A stretch of 64,000 nucleotides of DNA from Schizochytrium sp. CCTCC M209059 (Eukaryota > Sar > Bigyra > Thraustochytrida > Thraustochytriidae). The stretch covers positions 35,378 to 99,377 of the forward strand of contig KN805449.1 in NCBI GenBank assembly GCA_000818945.1. Direction: 5' to 3'. A program made the translations under genes and the position numbers. This document shows, piece after piece, positions 1 through 8,311 of this stretch; the first letter of the stretch is position 1; each line of letters starts with the position of its first letter. A model generated the notes under the pieces. That model saw only the letters and a program-made list of their open reading frames with translations. It searched no databases and had not been told where the DNA came from.

Positions 1-1
1 G

Positions 2-223
2 TCTCGACTACGCAGACTCAACTTTGCCTTTAACGGCGTCGAGTTCGACGCCGCTGCAACCCTTGCCCCACTTCTCGCTGCTTCGAAGCTCTTGTATTTG
101 GGGCTGGCTGACAACTTTCTTTCGCCGGAAGGCGTTCAACTTCTTATCCAGGCCGAAAAACCCTTTTCCATGCATGTCGACACTAGGTCGGCTTCCGTTG
201 TGCGGCGGGTCGTTGTGACGTAG
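2..223 (+). CDS. C-terminal fragment of a leucine-rich-repeat protein (5' end outside window)
   Basis: An open frame runs from the left edge to a TAG at 221-223, giving 73 residues with no start inside the window. The peptide reads LRRLNFAFNGVEFDAAATLA and continues with a second unit containing LLYLGLADNFLSPEGVQLL. Leucines and an asparagine are spaced as in ribonuclease-inhibitor-type LRRs (LxxLxLxxNxLxxxG). This is therefore probably the last two repeats and tail of an LRR protein whose main body lies to the left. LRR proteins of this kind are binding scaffolds; nothing here shows the partner. An internal exon of a larger gene is possible, because no upstream sequence is available. Confidence 0.55.
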   Translation, partial: SRLRRLNFAFNGVEFDAAATLAPLLAASKLLYLGLADNFLSPEGVQLLIQAEKPFSMHVDTRSASVVRRVVVT

Positions 224-475
224 TGACATGATCGGTCGACAAGTAGACAAAAGTGCCCGGATCTCGGCGCACTTGAATTGTATGTCACATGTTATAATCA
301 AAATCGTAAACTTTAACCAACAGGAAAGAAGGTCTCCACTATCTGAAATGACAGAATCGGCGTAAAATTGAAATCTGCTGATTCTTTCGAGCACTCATTT
401 TCCGCCGACGATCTGAAACGGAGTGACAAAGCAATATAGAAACTCTATGTTCTTTCGACAAGCTCCTGCCATGGG

Positions 476-777
476 TCCTATAGAAGACTTTCCCAAAACA
501 CGATTATTTACGTCCGCGTCCGCGAGGATGCAGACCTTGCCACGCATCATCAATGTCATACTTCTTGCCAAACTGGCTGGAGTGGTTTCGTTGATCTTTA
601 TGATGCAATACGGATGACGGCGATATTCATGATATGAGATTGACGATCTGCATGATTACGCCGAGCTCCAAGTTAGCGAACAGCCAGCGGAGCACATTCT
701 GACGAGTGCTTCCACGTTTTATTTGTACCTATCAACGATTGTCACGCAAGAAGGAGGAAAGACGTTCTCTTCTAATC
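476..777 (+). pseudogene. Coding-like relic, frameshifted, unidentified
   Basis: Two overlapping plus-strand frames here look like protein rather than random translation. One ends QTGWSGFVDLYDAIRM before a TGA at 635-637. The other begins near 633 and reads EIDDLHDYAELQVSEQPAEH, then runs into the tRNA gene at 778. A frame change would join them. No family is recognised. It could also be two exons of a small gene, or chance. The rest of 224-476 shows nothing supportable. Confidence 0.2.
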
Positions 778-847
778 GCGCTGGTGGTTTAGTGGTAAAA
801 TAGCTGTTTGCCATGCGGCTGCCCCGGGTTCGATTCCCGGCCAGCGC
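778..847 (+). tRNA. tRNA-Gly (anticodon GCC), copy A
   Basis: The 70-nt sequence folds as a cloverleaf: acceptor GCGCTGG pairs with CCAGCGC, D-loop AGTGGTA, anticodon loop TTGCCAT with GCC at the anticodon position, and a CCGGG/CCCGG T-stem around TTCGATT. It has no encoded CCA, as expected in eukaryotes, and no intron. The internal B box GGTTCGATTCC is intact. A long T-run begins at 852 and serves as the RNA polymerase III terminator. Its body is identical to the six other copies in this window, but its 5' flank does not clearly match theirs. Confidence 0.95.
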
Positions 848-1089
848 TTACTTTTTTTTTTTGCTTTTCTTTTATCTTTTTTTTTTTAAAATCCGTGGCG
901 CAACTTCTAGTTTCTCTTTCAGTTTTGTTTATTAGGTCTTCCGTGAGAAGAGAGGATTACGTCGTGACTCCCGTCGTGACTCCCGTCATGACTCCCGTCG
1001 TGACTTAAAAGTTGTAGGAATACTACCTGCCACTGATGCCTATTCTCTTTTTAATCCTTACACTCGCTCACATCACATTATGTATGAGT

Positions 1090-1660
1090 GTGTCTTCAAA
1101 TTTCCAACCGTTGCGTCTAGTTTCCTCAGCCTCGGCGAGATCGGATACATCGATCTCGGCCTTGGCGGCCTTCAACGCCTCCTTTGCTTGCGCAGTCACT
1201 TACTTCTTGTATCGTTGTCACTGCTGCTGTCGTTACTATTTGTTGATCTGTTTGCGGGCCTTCTCGCGAATTTTGGTGATGGCCTCCTCGCGAGTGTCAT
1301 CTCTCTCCTTGCGAAGCTTGTTGACTACCGCGACCGTCCTCGTTTGGCGCAAAGCCACATCGCACCAGAATGCCATTGACCTGTTGTTATAATGCGTGGT
1401 TTCTTGAGGTCTTGCAAACCCAGCTTTCCCGTGCTCAGCATGCGTTAGGGCTTGACGAGGATGCGCTTGTCCTTGTGTTACTAGGGTAGTGACCGCTCAA
1501 CTCATTTGAAGTTCCATCACGTTTTGGCGGGGCGTCAAAATATGAGACCTTTGTGAATTGAGCATCAGCGCTGCGCTCGCCTCCGTCCGAACCGAGAACA
1601 AGGCACTCACTCCTCCGTGTGGCCTCCGCTATTCCGCATTGCACGATTTCACCTGCATGC
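1090..1660 (-). pseudogene. Coding-like relics on the minus strand, broken by stops
   Basis: The minus strand contains several protein-like stretches. One reads VVNKLRKERDDTREEAITKI and, after a few in-frame stops, the same frame continues TAQAKEALKAAKAEIDVSDL, a lysine/glutamate-rich helical pattern. Further upstream on the minus strand another frame gives VSYFDAPPKRDGTSNELSGH. The stops and frame changes suggest a decayed gene or pieces of several. No family is recognised. The remaining bases of 848-1889 hold nothing I can support. Confidence 0.25.
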
Positions 1661-1889
1661 CATTGATCTCGAGCATGGCGCGACCCTCTCCTTCGACGAT
1701 TGTGAGTCTTTCGAAGAGAGAGAGCACAAGGCATGCTTGTCTCGCATACTTTTCTCCGCGAAGCAGATGTCTTTCTCACAATCACCTCCGAGGAGAACAA
1801 CGGTTGCACAGTAGACTTGAGTGGCTCCAACTGCTTGCCATCTGGCGGATTCGCGCTTTGCCAATGGCTGCCACTTGGTCAAGAATTGT

Positions 1890-2492
1890 TGAAACGTCTG
1901 ATGTAATGTGCAGGCTCTTGGATGCTTGCACTTCTCGAGGCTGCGACGACGGTCCGCCTGTGTACTCGCGAGTCGTGAAGGAATTGAATAGCCTCCGCGA
2001 GCGAGCTCAGATCGCTGCGGTTATTGAGAGCAACGCACCTACCGTTCGAGGCTACCGTAAGGGAGCAGGAGCTGAGCGTTTAAACTATTTCAAGAAGTTC
2101 AATCAATCAACTCCACGTAACTTTTGTCTTTCGTTCATGCGTTCATGTCCAACTTTTAGGCACTCGCTCACTCACTTACGTAAGTAAACAGACTCCCGCA
2201 GTCCAGACTGGACCGCCCGTTTCTCAGAGCCCTAGAATGGAAATCCTCAAAGCTTTACGCGTTCACATGAACTTCATCATGGGTTGCGTTTTCGACAACG
2301 AGGAGCAGCGAGCTCTTCGGATTGTTGAGCTAGACTATACACATCGATACCAACGTGGACGCTCACCAATCCAATCTGCTGGACTACAAGCAAAATGGCA
2401 AAAACGAGGTCTTCTTCAATATTGACGGGCACTGCACACCAATGGGTCTGCTGGAGGTGACCGGATTTGTTTCATTATGCAAAGGCCTATGA
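1890..2492 (+). pseudogene. Coding-like relics on the plus strand
   Basis: Two stretches look coding. One, near 1970-2100, reads VVKELNSLRERAQIAAVIES and ends in YFKKF. The other starts with an ATG at 2237 and gives FDNEEQRALRIVELDY, then changes frame near 2340 to LLDYKQNGKNEVFFNIDGHC and stops at TGA 2490-2492. The phrase NEVFFNIDG faintly resembles the REVFFELNG segment of pyruvate carboxylase, but the match is too short to name it. Decay, or exons of a small multi-exon gene, are both possible. Confidence 0.25.
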
Positions 2493-2539
2493 ACTACCAC
2501 AATTGTTCTCGAGGTTGTGGGAGAAAAAAAAAGAGGTAA

Positions 2540-2609
2540 GCGCTGGCCGGGAATCGAACCCGGGGCAGCCGCATGGCAAACAGCTATTTTACCACTAAAC
2601 CACCAGCGC
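2540..2609 (-). tRNA. tRNA-Gly (anticodon GCC), copy B
   Basis: Reverse complement identical over 70 nt to the copy at 778-847, with the same GCC anticodon loop and intact A and B boxes. On the minus strand the gene is followed by TTACC and a run of T's, the RNA polymerase III stop. The 28 bases upstream resemble the flank of the copy at 7107 (about 19 of 28 identical). Confidence 0.95.
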
Positions 2610-2703
2610 TAGCTATCGAAGCGAAGTCATTGACGCTCCTTATGCAGCGACAGCTCATTGGTATTGATATACTACTATTGGTATTGTTCAACCTCACGAA
2701 AGC

Positions 2704-2790
2704 TGCAAAGGCAGCCAGTCACAAAGGCAGCCAGTCACAAAGGCAGCCAGTCAAAAAGGCAGCCAGTCAAAAAGGCAGCCAATCAAATAG
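2704..2790 (+). repeat. 16-bp tandem repeat (AAAGGCAGCCAGTCAC-like)
   Basis: Five adjacent units of the form AAAGGCAGCCAGTCAC or AAAGGCAGCCAGTCAA, followed by decaying copies. It is a minisatellite in non-coding sequence between two tRNA genes. Confidence 0.85.
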
Positions 2791-2837
2791 ACAGCGAGCT
2801 GGCTAGTAGTTACGAGTCAGCCAATCGGCCTGCAAGC

Positions 2838-2924
2838 TCGTCAGCCATCAGTAGGCCATCAGTCGGCCATCAGTCAGCCATCAGTCAGCCATCAGTCAGC
2901 CATCTCAGTCAGCCTTTGAGCCAA
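2838..2924 (+). repeat. 11-bp tandem repeat (AGTCAGCCATC)
   Basis: Six to seven units of AGTCAGCCATC with single-base variants. It shares the CAGCCA core with the neighbouring 16-bp repeat, so both may derive from one seed. Confidence 0.85.
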
Positions 2925-3529
2925 TCTTGGACAGAATAATGGATGTATACCGAGAAAGCATGACTTTTGGCAAAAGCGCTTTACTCGTCTTGTTGCTAGT
3001 TTTGACATGGAATTGAAAACAAACTTGAAAAGAGGAAAAAGGACGTCCGGACTGATCTGGATCGAGTGTCATGGGAGAGTCTTTGCTAAAAAAGGTAGGA
3101 TTGCACGGCTTATCACAATCACACGGAATTCGCGCCTATTTAAAGAGAGCTTTGCAGACATGCTTAGCAGACATGCTTAGCAGAACTCGATTTCCTAGAA
3201 ACCCCGAATTGGAGGAACTCACAGGTTTTGAGAATCTACAAGCTCATGAGTCTGTCATATTTCTGACCATTGTCTACTTTGCACAAAGGCGACACCTCCT
3301 CTTGACGACCAAGCATACTATTGCTTATAAGAAGATGAATTTCGAAGCCAACATCAAGACCGATCCTAGTTCTCTCATGCACGTCTCGGACTCATAGAAG
3401 TCACAGGGCCCTTCTTACAAACAAGTGAGCAGCCAGGGTAGACCATCTGCAATGGAGTGCAGAAACCGGCTGCGCAAAAAGACAGTCTTTCTAAATAAAT
3501 GATTAAAATAAATGGCCAAAAAAAAGATA
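2925..3529. other. Intergenic stretch with one doubtful ORF
   Basis: A 108-codon ATG frame at 3071-3397 (+) is the only sizeable frame. Its composition is unremarkable and it contains a short duplicated CATGCTTAGCAGA, so I do not call it a gene. Nothing else is supportable. Confidence 0.3.
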
Positions 3530-3599
3530 GCGCTGGCCGGGAATCGAACCCGGGGCAGCCGCATGGCAAACAGCTATTTTACCACTAAACCACCAGCGC
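3530..3599 (-). tRNA. tRNA-Gly (anticodon GCC), copy C
   Basis: Identical 70-nt body on the minus strand. Downstream on that strand is TATC followed by nine T's. The 5' flank contains CAGAAGCTT, a core shared with other copies in this window. Confidence 0.95.
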
Positions 3600-4217
3600 A
3601 AGTTGGAGAAGCTTCTGTGATCGCTTCTTGCCCTAGAGAGCTCAAATACACTTATATTAGCCAGGCTTGAGCAGGGGTTATTGTCCACGTTCTGTCTGTC
3701 CCATTTGGGACATGATTGATGTGCTGTTACGTCTAGAATAAGAGAATTTGGCGAGACTAGCTTATGCGCCCGGAGTATGAGCATAGCAGCTCGTGATCAT
3801 ACACCAAACCTAAATAGAGTTGATTCTTTCGAGCAAATTCGTCAAAATACAGAAAGAAAAATCGAATCTTTTGCTGTCCTAACCCTTGCAGAGTCATAAT
3901 AGCTTACTTTTGATCTCTTCAGAATTGTAAGCTGCCATAACATACATTGAGAACACTTAAGCAGCATTGACAAGTGCAAACCCTAAGCCTTAGCCTATAC
4001 CAAAGTTGATCGCGAAATTGATATTTGCTGAGCTCGTCTTTTCGAATGGAGGTCGAATCAGTATTTTGTCGCAAAAAAGTATTATTGCGACCATGCATTA
4101 TAACTTGTAGCGCGTATTTTTACGCTCTGATTCTCGCACGACATATAGATGACGAGGTCCCGAGCCATGAAGATTTCATCGCTGAATGTGCGTGCGCAAC
4201 AACGAGCAAAAAGGGAA
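3600..4217. other. AT-richer intergenic stretch, nothing supportable
   Basis: No frame with coding character, no strong repeat and no RNA structure that I can defend. The proximal part is the 5' flank of the minus-strand tRNA at 3530. Confidence 0.4.
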
Positions 4218-4287
4218 GCGCTGGCCGGGAATCGAACCCGGGGCAGCCGCATGGCAAACAGCTATTTTACCACTAAACCACCAGCGC
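4218..4287 (-). tRNA. tRNA-Gly (anticodon GCC), copy D
   Basis: Identical 70-nt body. The 3' flank on the minus strand is TTCCC followed by T's. About 90 bases of 5' flank (4288-4380) are clearly homologous, inverted, to the flank of copy G at 8071, including CCACCAATCCAAGCAGGA and TTCGGAAGC. Confidence 0.95.
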
Positions 4288-4410
4288 TTGCTTCCGAAGC
4301 AAGGCGCCTTCCTGCTTGGATTGGTGGGATGGGCACCTTCGATCACACTTGACAGAACGATCGTCTTGGCAGCCGGGTTCTCTCTCTGCGCGCATAACCC
4401 CCTTTTTCTG

Positions 4411-4609
4411 AGAATCGAGGTGGGCAAGGAACAGCGGCGGCGGCTGCTTGAAGCACGAAGAGAGAAGGTCTCTCTTGCGGGCAAGGGACTCCGATGAAGA
4501 GGCGACCAGTGCTCGTGCCGTCATGGATGATGGCGACGACTTGGATGGCACGAAAGAAACAATGGTCATGACAACCCCAAGTAGTGAGCTGAGGCCACAT
4601 TATTACGCA
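4411..4609 (+). pseudogene. Frameshifted coding relic (charged helix plus acidic tail)
   Basis: One frame reads EVGKEQRRRLLEARREKVSL and stops at 4495-4497. The next frame continues with SDEEATSARAVMDDGDDLDG followed by TKETMVMTTPS. Both have strong coding character and join with a one-base shift near 4480, so this looks like a broken gene 3' end. It lies tail-to-tail with the TPR gene on the other strand. No family is recognised. Confidence 0.3.
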
Positions 4610-6465
4610 GTCAAGACTCGGACTTGCTCCTGCGATTTTACCGTCAATGGGTGACTTTCACCGAGTTTCTGGCGTTGAATGTCGAGTGCCCGCTGAGCCA
4701 TACCAGCGTCCCGCGTCGCTAACGCAAGCCAGTGAAGTGATTCTGCGGTAGAATCATGCTCCGGGCCCAGTCGCGTCTCTCGAATCTTCACGGACGTTTG
4801 GAGCGCGAATACAGCCTCTGCGTGAGTGGGCTTTCCAAAACTCAACAATGCTCGACCTTTGGCAAGCCATGCAGAGCCAAAGCAAGGATGCATGTCATCT
4901 GATGGAAATACAAGTCCAAGTATCTTTAAGGCGTCATTTGCAGCTTCAAGAGCCTCCACGGAGCGGCCAATGCCAGAGAATGTAAATGACATCCAATATC
5001 GCGCTGCGGCCACGAGCTCGTGTTCGCGCCCAAGCTTTTCCTTTCTAATCTCAAGGACTTCCTGCAACAGCTCCAGTGCGGCATCGTACTGGCCCTGGGA
5101 AAAGAGCACGATGGCTATGCCGCCCATCGTAAACGCTGTGTCAAGGTGCTTCGGCCCGAGCTTTTCCTTTCTGATCTCGTAAACTTCCTGGTGCAGCTTA
5201 AGCGCTGCGCTGTACTGGCCTTGTTCGTGAAGCAGCCATGCAACATGAACCATTAAAAAGGCAAGCTTAACAGTCAAACCCTCGGCGGCCTTTCGTGCTT
5301 TGATGATTCTATGCGATGTTAGCACGAGCCACTGGCGAATTTCTTGGAGGACTGCAGCGTTGAGTGCCGAATACCCGCCGTCAATGCTCTTCACTGCCGC
5401 GTCGATCATGTCTCGGTCCTTTGGCCAGAAACATTCTGCATTTGCCAAGTCTAACACCGCAAAAGCTTTTGTAATGGCTCTCGGCGTTTTATCTTCCAAT
5501 AGCTGTATAAAGCGTTCGTCCTCGCCAGCAGCGAAAATGGGCTGGAAACTTTTGCCACACTTGATAGCACCGTAAATCTCCCACACGCACCACATGCGCT
5601 CGAGGGGCGACGGTTTTTCCCACCTGTCGAAGAAGATGAGGCGCTCGTCGAAGCGCTCGATGGCAACGTGAAGGCCGTTTCTGAGCAGTTCCTCGTACTG
5701 CTCCTTGTCACCGTCCGCAATATCGCTGTCCTTGGCCGTGAGCTTGGGCTGGTTGGCGGAGAAGAGGTCAAGCCAAACGTATGTGCGCGTCAGGTCACGA
5801 CCTTGTCCTTGATAATGTGCGACGATGGACTCCACAAGCTCTCCGAAGCTGGACTTGCGCGCTTGGCTGATGAAAGCGCCGCGAAAGAGAGGACCGACGC
5901 ACGCTTTGTCGTTGCTTTCCTCGCGGAGAATGTCAAGGTAGAAGCCCGGCTTTTGCGAATTTTTTTTGGACAAGACAACAGTGGCACAGACGTCCTCGAT
6001 GGTCCAGTCTTTTCGGGCTTTGGCTTGGGCTTTGGCTTGGGCTTTGGCTTGGGCTTTGGCTTGCCAGCTGGGCCAAACGCGAACATTACCATCAGAGCTT
6101 CCTACTTGCCCTTCCCACTTGCCCTTCTCTACAGCTACGGTTCTCTCGGCATTGACTTTGCTCGATATAGTCCCTTTCTTCAGGTCTTTTGCGATTGCCT
6201 TTCCGTTTCTTTGGAGCTCATGCAGCTGAATGCCAGGCGCAAGGGTTTCGTTGAGAACATTTTGCCAGATCTTTTGAAGTGCAGCGACGCTGATGCCGCG
6301 GTAGCATATAATTCCATTACTGAGGTCGTCGTTGTTATCGTCGTTGTTATCGTCGTTGTTATCGTCGTTGTTATCGTCGTTGTTATCGTTGAGATCCTCG
6401 TTGCCGCTGCGGCAACGGTCGTCGGTGTGAGCGTCCTCATCGATTGCGGGCTCGTTGCGAATGCC
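4603..6465 (-). CDS. TPR protein with TIR-like N-terminal domain; N-terminus broken by duplication
   Basis: The stop is TAA at 4605-4603. The open frame continues upstream to an in-frame TGA at 6468-6466 but has no ATG before the WCVWE motif, so the true start lies further upstream or the gene is broken. From N to C it has an acidic Asp/Asn repeat, a (KAQA)n repeat, a conserved domain with YVWLDLFSANQP and RLIFFDRWEKPSPLERMWCVWE, then about five 42-residue TPRs of kinesin-light-chain type (GQYxAALxLxxEVxEIRKEKLG). The domain aligns with the second TPR gene at 25732, including DWTIEDV upstream of any possible internal start; this supports the extended frame. The domain resembles TIR-like/Rossmann modules seen in protist and bacterial TPR proteins (inference). 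TPRs bind proteins. A regulatory or recognition role is plausible but unproven. Confidence 0.7.
   Translation of the reverse strand, partial: GIRNEPAIDEDAHTDDRCRSGNEDLNDNNDDNNDDNNDDNNDDNNDDLSNGIICYRGISVAALQKIWQNVLNETLAPGIQLHELQRNGKAIAKDLKKGTISSKVNAERTVAVEKGKWEGQVGSSDGNVRVWPSWQAKAQAKAQAKAQAKARKDWTIEDVCATVVLSKKNSQKPGFYLDILREESNDKACVGPLFRGAFISQARKSSFGELVESIVAHYQGQGRDLTRTYVWLDLFSANQPKLTAKDSDIADGDKEQYEELLRNGLHVAIERFDERLIFFDRWEKPSPLERMWCVWEIYGAIKCGKSFQPIFAAGEDERFIQLLEDKTPRAITKAFAVLDLANAECFWPKDRDMIDAAVKSIDGGYSALNAAVLQEIRQWLVLTSHRIIKARKAAEGLTVKLAFLMVHVAWLLHEQGQYSAALKLHQEVYEIRKEKLGPKHLDTAFTMGGIAIVLFSQGQYDAALELLQEVLEIRKEKLGREHELVAAARYWMSFTFSGIGRSVEALEAANDALKILGLVFPSDDMHPCFGSAWLAKGRALLSFGKPTHAEAVFALQTSVKIRETRLGPEHDSTAESLHWLALATRDAGMAQRALDIQRQKLGESHPLTVKSQEQVRVLTA
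6016..6064 (-). repeat. 12-bp coding repeat (Lys-Ala-Gln-Ala)
   Basis: Four units of GGCTTGGGCTTT on the plus strand. Read on the minus strand they encode KAQA repeats inside the TPR protein. The 12-bp period preserves the frame. Confidence 0.9.
6328..6390 (-). repeat. 12-bp coding repeat (Asp-Asn-Asn-Asp)
   Basis: Five units of GTCGTTGTTATC on the plus strand, encoding an acidic DNND repeat on the minus strand. It sits at the N-terminal side of the TPR protein and keeps frame. Confidence 0.9.
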
Positions 6466-6568
6466 TCATTGTCGATGGACTCGTCGCTCTTGAGATCCTC
6501 GTTGCCGCTGCGGCAACGGTCGTCGGTGTGAGCGTCCTCATCGATTGCGGGCTCGTTGCGAATGCCTC
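6391..6568. repeat. 77-bp direct duplication (6391-6467 and 6492-6568), period 101 bp
   Basis: The two 77-bp copies are identical and separated by 24 bp. Because 101 is not a multiple of three, the same peptide (NEPAIDEDAHTDDRCRSGNE) is in different minus-strand frames in the two copies. The upstream copy is in frame with an ATG at 6599-6597; the downstream copy is in frame with the TPR gene. Removing one period would give a single continuous frame. Confidence 0.9.
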
Positions 6569-6599
6569 CATCCCTTCCTGCGACCGCGGGTGCGGCCAT

Positions 6600-7106
6600 G
6601 CACGTAAGATTGCACGGGCTCGTGCGTAAGCTCGCGAGCTTCGTCGGCACGATTGACGCGACCGAGTTCTACTCACACGCCAGCTGGCGTGCTGGGCCGA
6701 GAGAATGTCTGCACCATGAGGCCTCAGCCGCGGGTTCTTGCTGGCTGATACGTTCTTGCTCGCTGATAGGTTCTTGCTGGCGAGTCAATCAGTGGGAGAG
6801 AGAAGAAAGGAGGGAAGAGAGGAAAAAGCGAGGAGACCAGTCGGATTGTCTATCATCAGCAGCTCGGTTGCTTGCTCGTCGTGGCTTGAACCCATCGTTC
6901 ATGTAAGGATCTTGACAGTCAGGATGCTGCGCATGGCATTGCCAGCGGCCGGGAGAAAGAGAGAGCAAGCTGGTGAGGCCATCAACCAAAGGGGCTTCAC
7001 AGTCTGAAGATGGCGGCTCCTTCTTCCTTTTGATCTGTGAAGTCTGCGTCAGTAATACCAGAAAGAGGAAAAAAAGAGAGAGAAAAAAAGAGAGAAAAAA
7101 AAGGAA
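6600..7106. other. Intergenic stretch with 18-bp repeat
   Basis: At 6736-6787 there are three units of GTTCTTGCTGGCTGATAC with small changes. A plus-strand frame at 6556-6906 has some coding character (HGLVRKLASFVGTIDATEFY) and may be another relic. A purine-rich tract (GAAAGAGAG) precedes the tRNA and is its T-rich terminator on the other strand. Confidence 0.35.
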
Positions 7107-7176
7107 GCGCTGGCCGGGAATCGAACCCGGGGCAGCCGCATGGCAAACAGCTATTTTACCACTAAACCACCAGCGC
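7107..7176 (-). tRNA. tRNA-Gly (anticodon GCC), copy E
   Basis: Identical 70-nt body. The 3' flank is TTCC followed by eight T's. The 5' flank (7177-7240) shares about 60 bases, inverted, with copy F at 7888, including ATGACCCCGCATCAGAAGCT and a TATA-like stretch with ATCATTCAA. Confidence 0.95.
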
Positions 7177-7545
7177 TAGCTTCTGATGCGGGGTCATCCT
7201 CGCTTCGATGGCGCATCATACTCCTTGAATGATATATAAGCTTGTAAGAGCATCCCCTTTTCCTGCTCAGCACCTCGGATGCATGCTTACAGAAAGTTCA
7301 TCTCACGACGATACTTGTATGTCAACTTGAGTGGAGCAAGAGAAAACATCGACAGATTTTATCAGGGATTCGCTGCCTTTGTAGGCGTTATGACCTTGTA
7401 GCAGATAATCAAGAAACACCTCGTTTGGCCTTTGACATCGAGAGTAGATTACTTTTTCAACTATTATAGATCGGTGACAGTGATGCATTATTTCGAATGA
7501 CTGGAGCGTTCGTACCCGTTCTGTTTTTCCACCTTCCATTCATTA

Positions 7546-7800
7546 CCATTTTTCCCTTACTATAAACGGCACGTGTGCCAACCATCATCCTGTACTCGAA
7601 CAAAAATCCACCATCTCCCGTACGGTTTCAATAGCGGATACAGCGCGGAGGTCTTCATCATTGAGCAATACGAATTATGATCCATTGGAAACCCACAAGT
7701 GGTGATCAAGGCTCGCGAACCTTGCGCGCAAGCAAAATATAAAGTTGTCTCTCTACCATCAACGCAAAGCACCACCCGAATTTGAGGTTGAAGAAGACGT
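7546..7800 (+). pseudogene. Coding-like relic with internal stop
   Basis: A plus-strand frame starting near 7546 reads IHHLPYGFNSGYSAEVFIIE, meets a TGA, and continues in the same frame with SIGNPQVVIKAREPCAQAKY. The continuation after the stop suggests a disabled gene piece. No family is recognised. It lies inside the spacer of the inverted tRNA pair. Confidence 0.25.
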
Positions 7801-7887
7801 GTCACAATTAGATCGTCAAAATTGCGTTATAAGTATCATTCAACATCATCTGATATCGACGCGAGAATGACCTCGCATCAGAAACTT

Positions 7888-7957
7888 GCGCTGGTGGTTT
7901 AGTGGTAAAATAGCTGTTTGCCATGCGGCTGCCCCGGGTTCGATTCCCGGCCAGCGC
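7888..7957 (+). tRNA. tRNA-Gly (anticodon GCC), copy F
   Basis: Identical 70-nt body, followed by TTTCAA and a T-run terminator. The 3' flank matches copy G and the 5' flank matches copy E (inverted). Confidence 0.95.
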
Positions 7958-8070
7958 TTTCAATTTTTTTTTTTGCTGTCTCATCCCTGTTGTCGTTTCG
8001 TTCTCTCAATTGTGGGCAAAGCATCGTGGACCACCAATCCAAGCAGGAAAGAACCTTGTTTCGGAAGCTT

Positions 8071-8140
8071 GCGCTGGTGGTTTAGTGGTAAAATAGCTGT
8101 TTGCCATGCGGCTGCCCCGGGTTCGATTCCCGGCCAGCGC
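8071..8140 (+). tRNA. tRNA-Gly (anticodon GCC), copy G
   Basis: Identical 70-nt body only 113 bp downstream of copy F, with the same TTTCAATTTTTTTTT terminator. Its 5' flank (about 7985-8070) matches that of copy D at 4288-4380, inverted. Confidence 0.95.
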
Positions 8141-8311
8141 TTTCAATTTTTTTTTGTGGACGACCGTGGCCTATGCATTATGCTATCGCCCGATGTTGCC
8201 TAAAGAGTTGCTCACAGTCTTTTTGCTTTGATAGGATGTTAAAATGTTTATGTTGACCTGATTTTAATCGTTTTAGACATCTTTGTGGAGAAAACAGCTC
8301 AAGAAAACAGC

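Larger units (their letters stand above)
7107..7957. repeat. Inverted repeat: head-to-head tRNA-Gly copies E and F
   Basis: The arms are 7107 to about 7240 and about 7828 to 7957: the tRNA body plus about 60 bp of 5' flank on each side. The tRNA bodies are identical while the flanks have diverged, so the bodies are under selection or are being converted. About 590 bp of spacer lies between the arms. Confidence 0.7.

Noticed and set aside
2690..2924. CRISPR-like array
   Set aside because: The units are adjacent with no unique spacers; they are minisatellites, and the DNA is eukaryotic.
7886..8203. Small proteins containing RWWFSGKIAVCHAAAPGS near several tRNA loci
   Set aside because: This peptide is simply the translation of the tRNA-Gly body and recurs at each copy.
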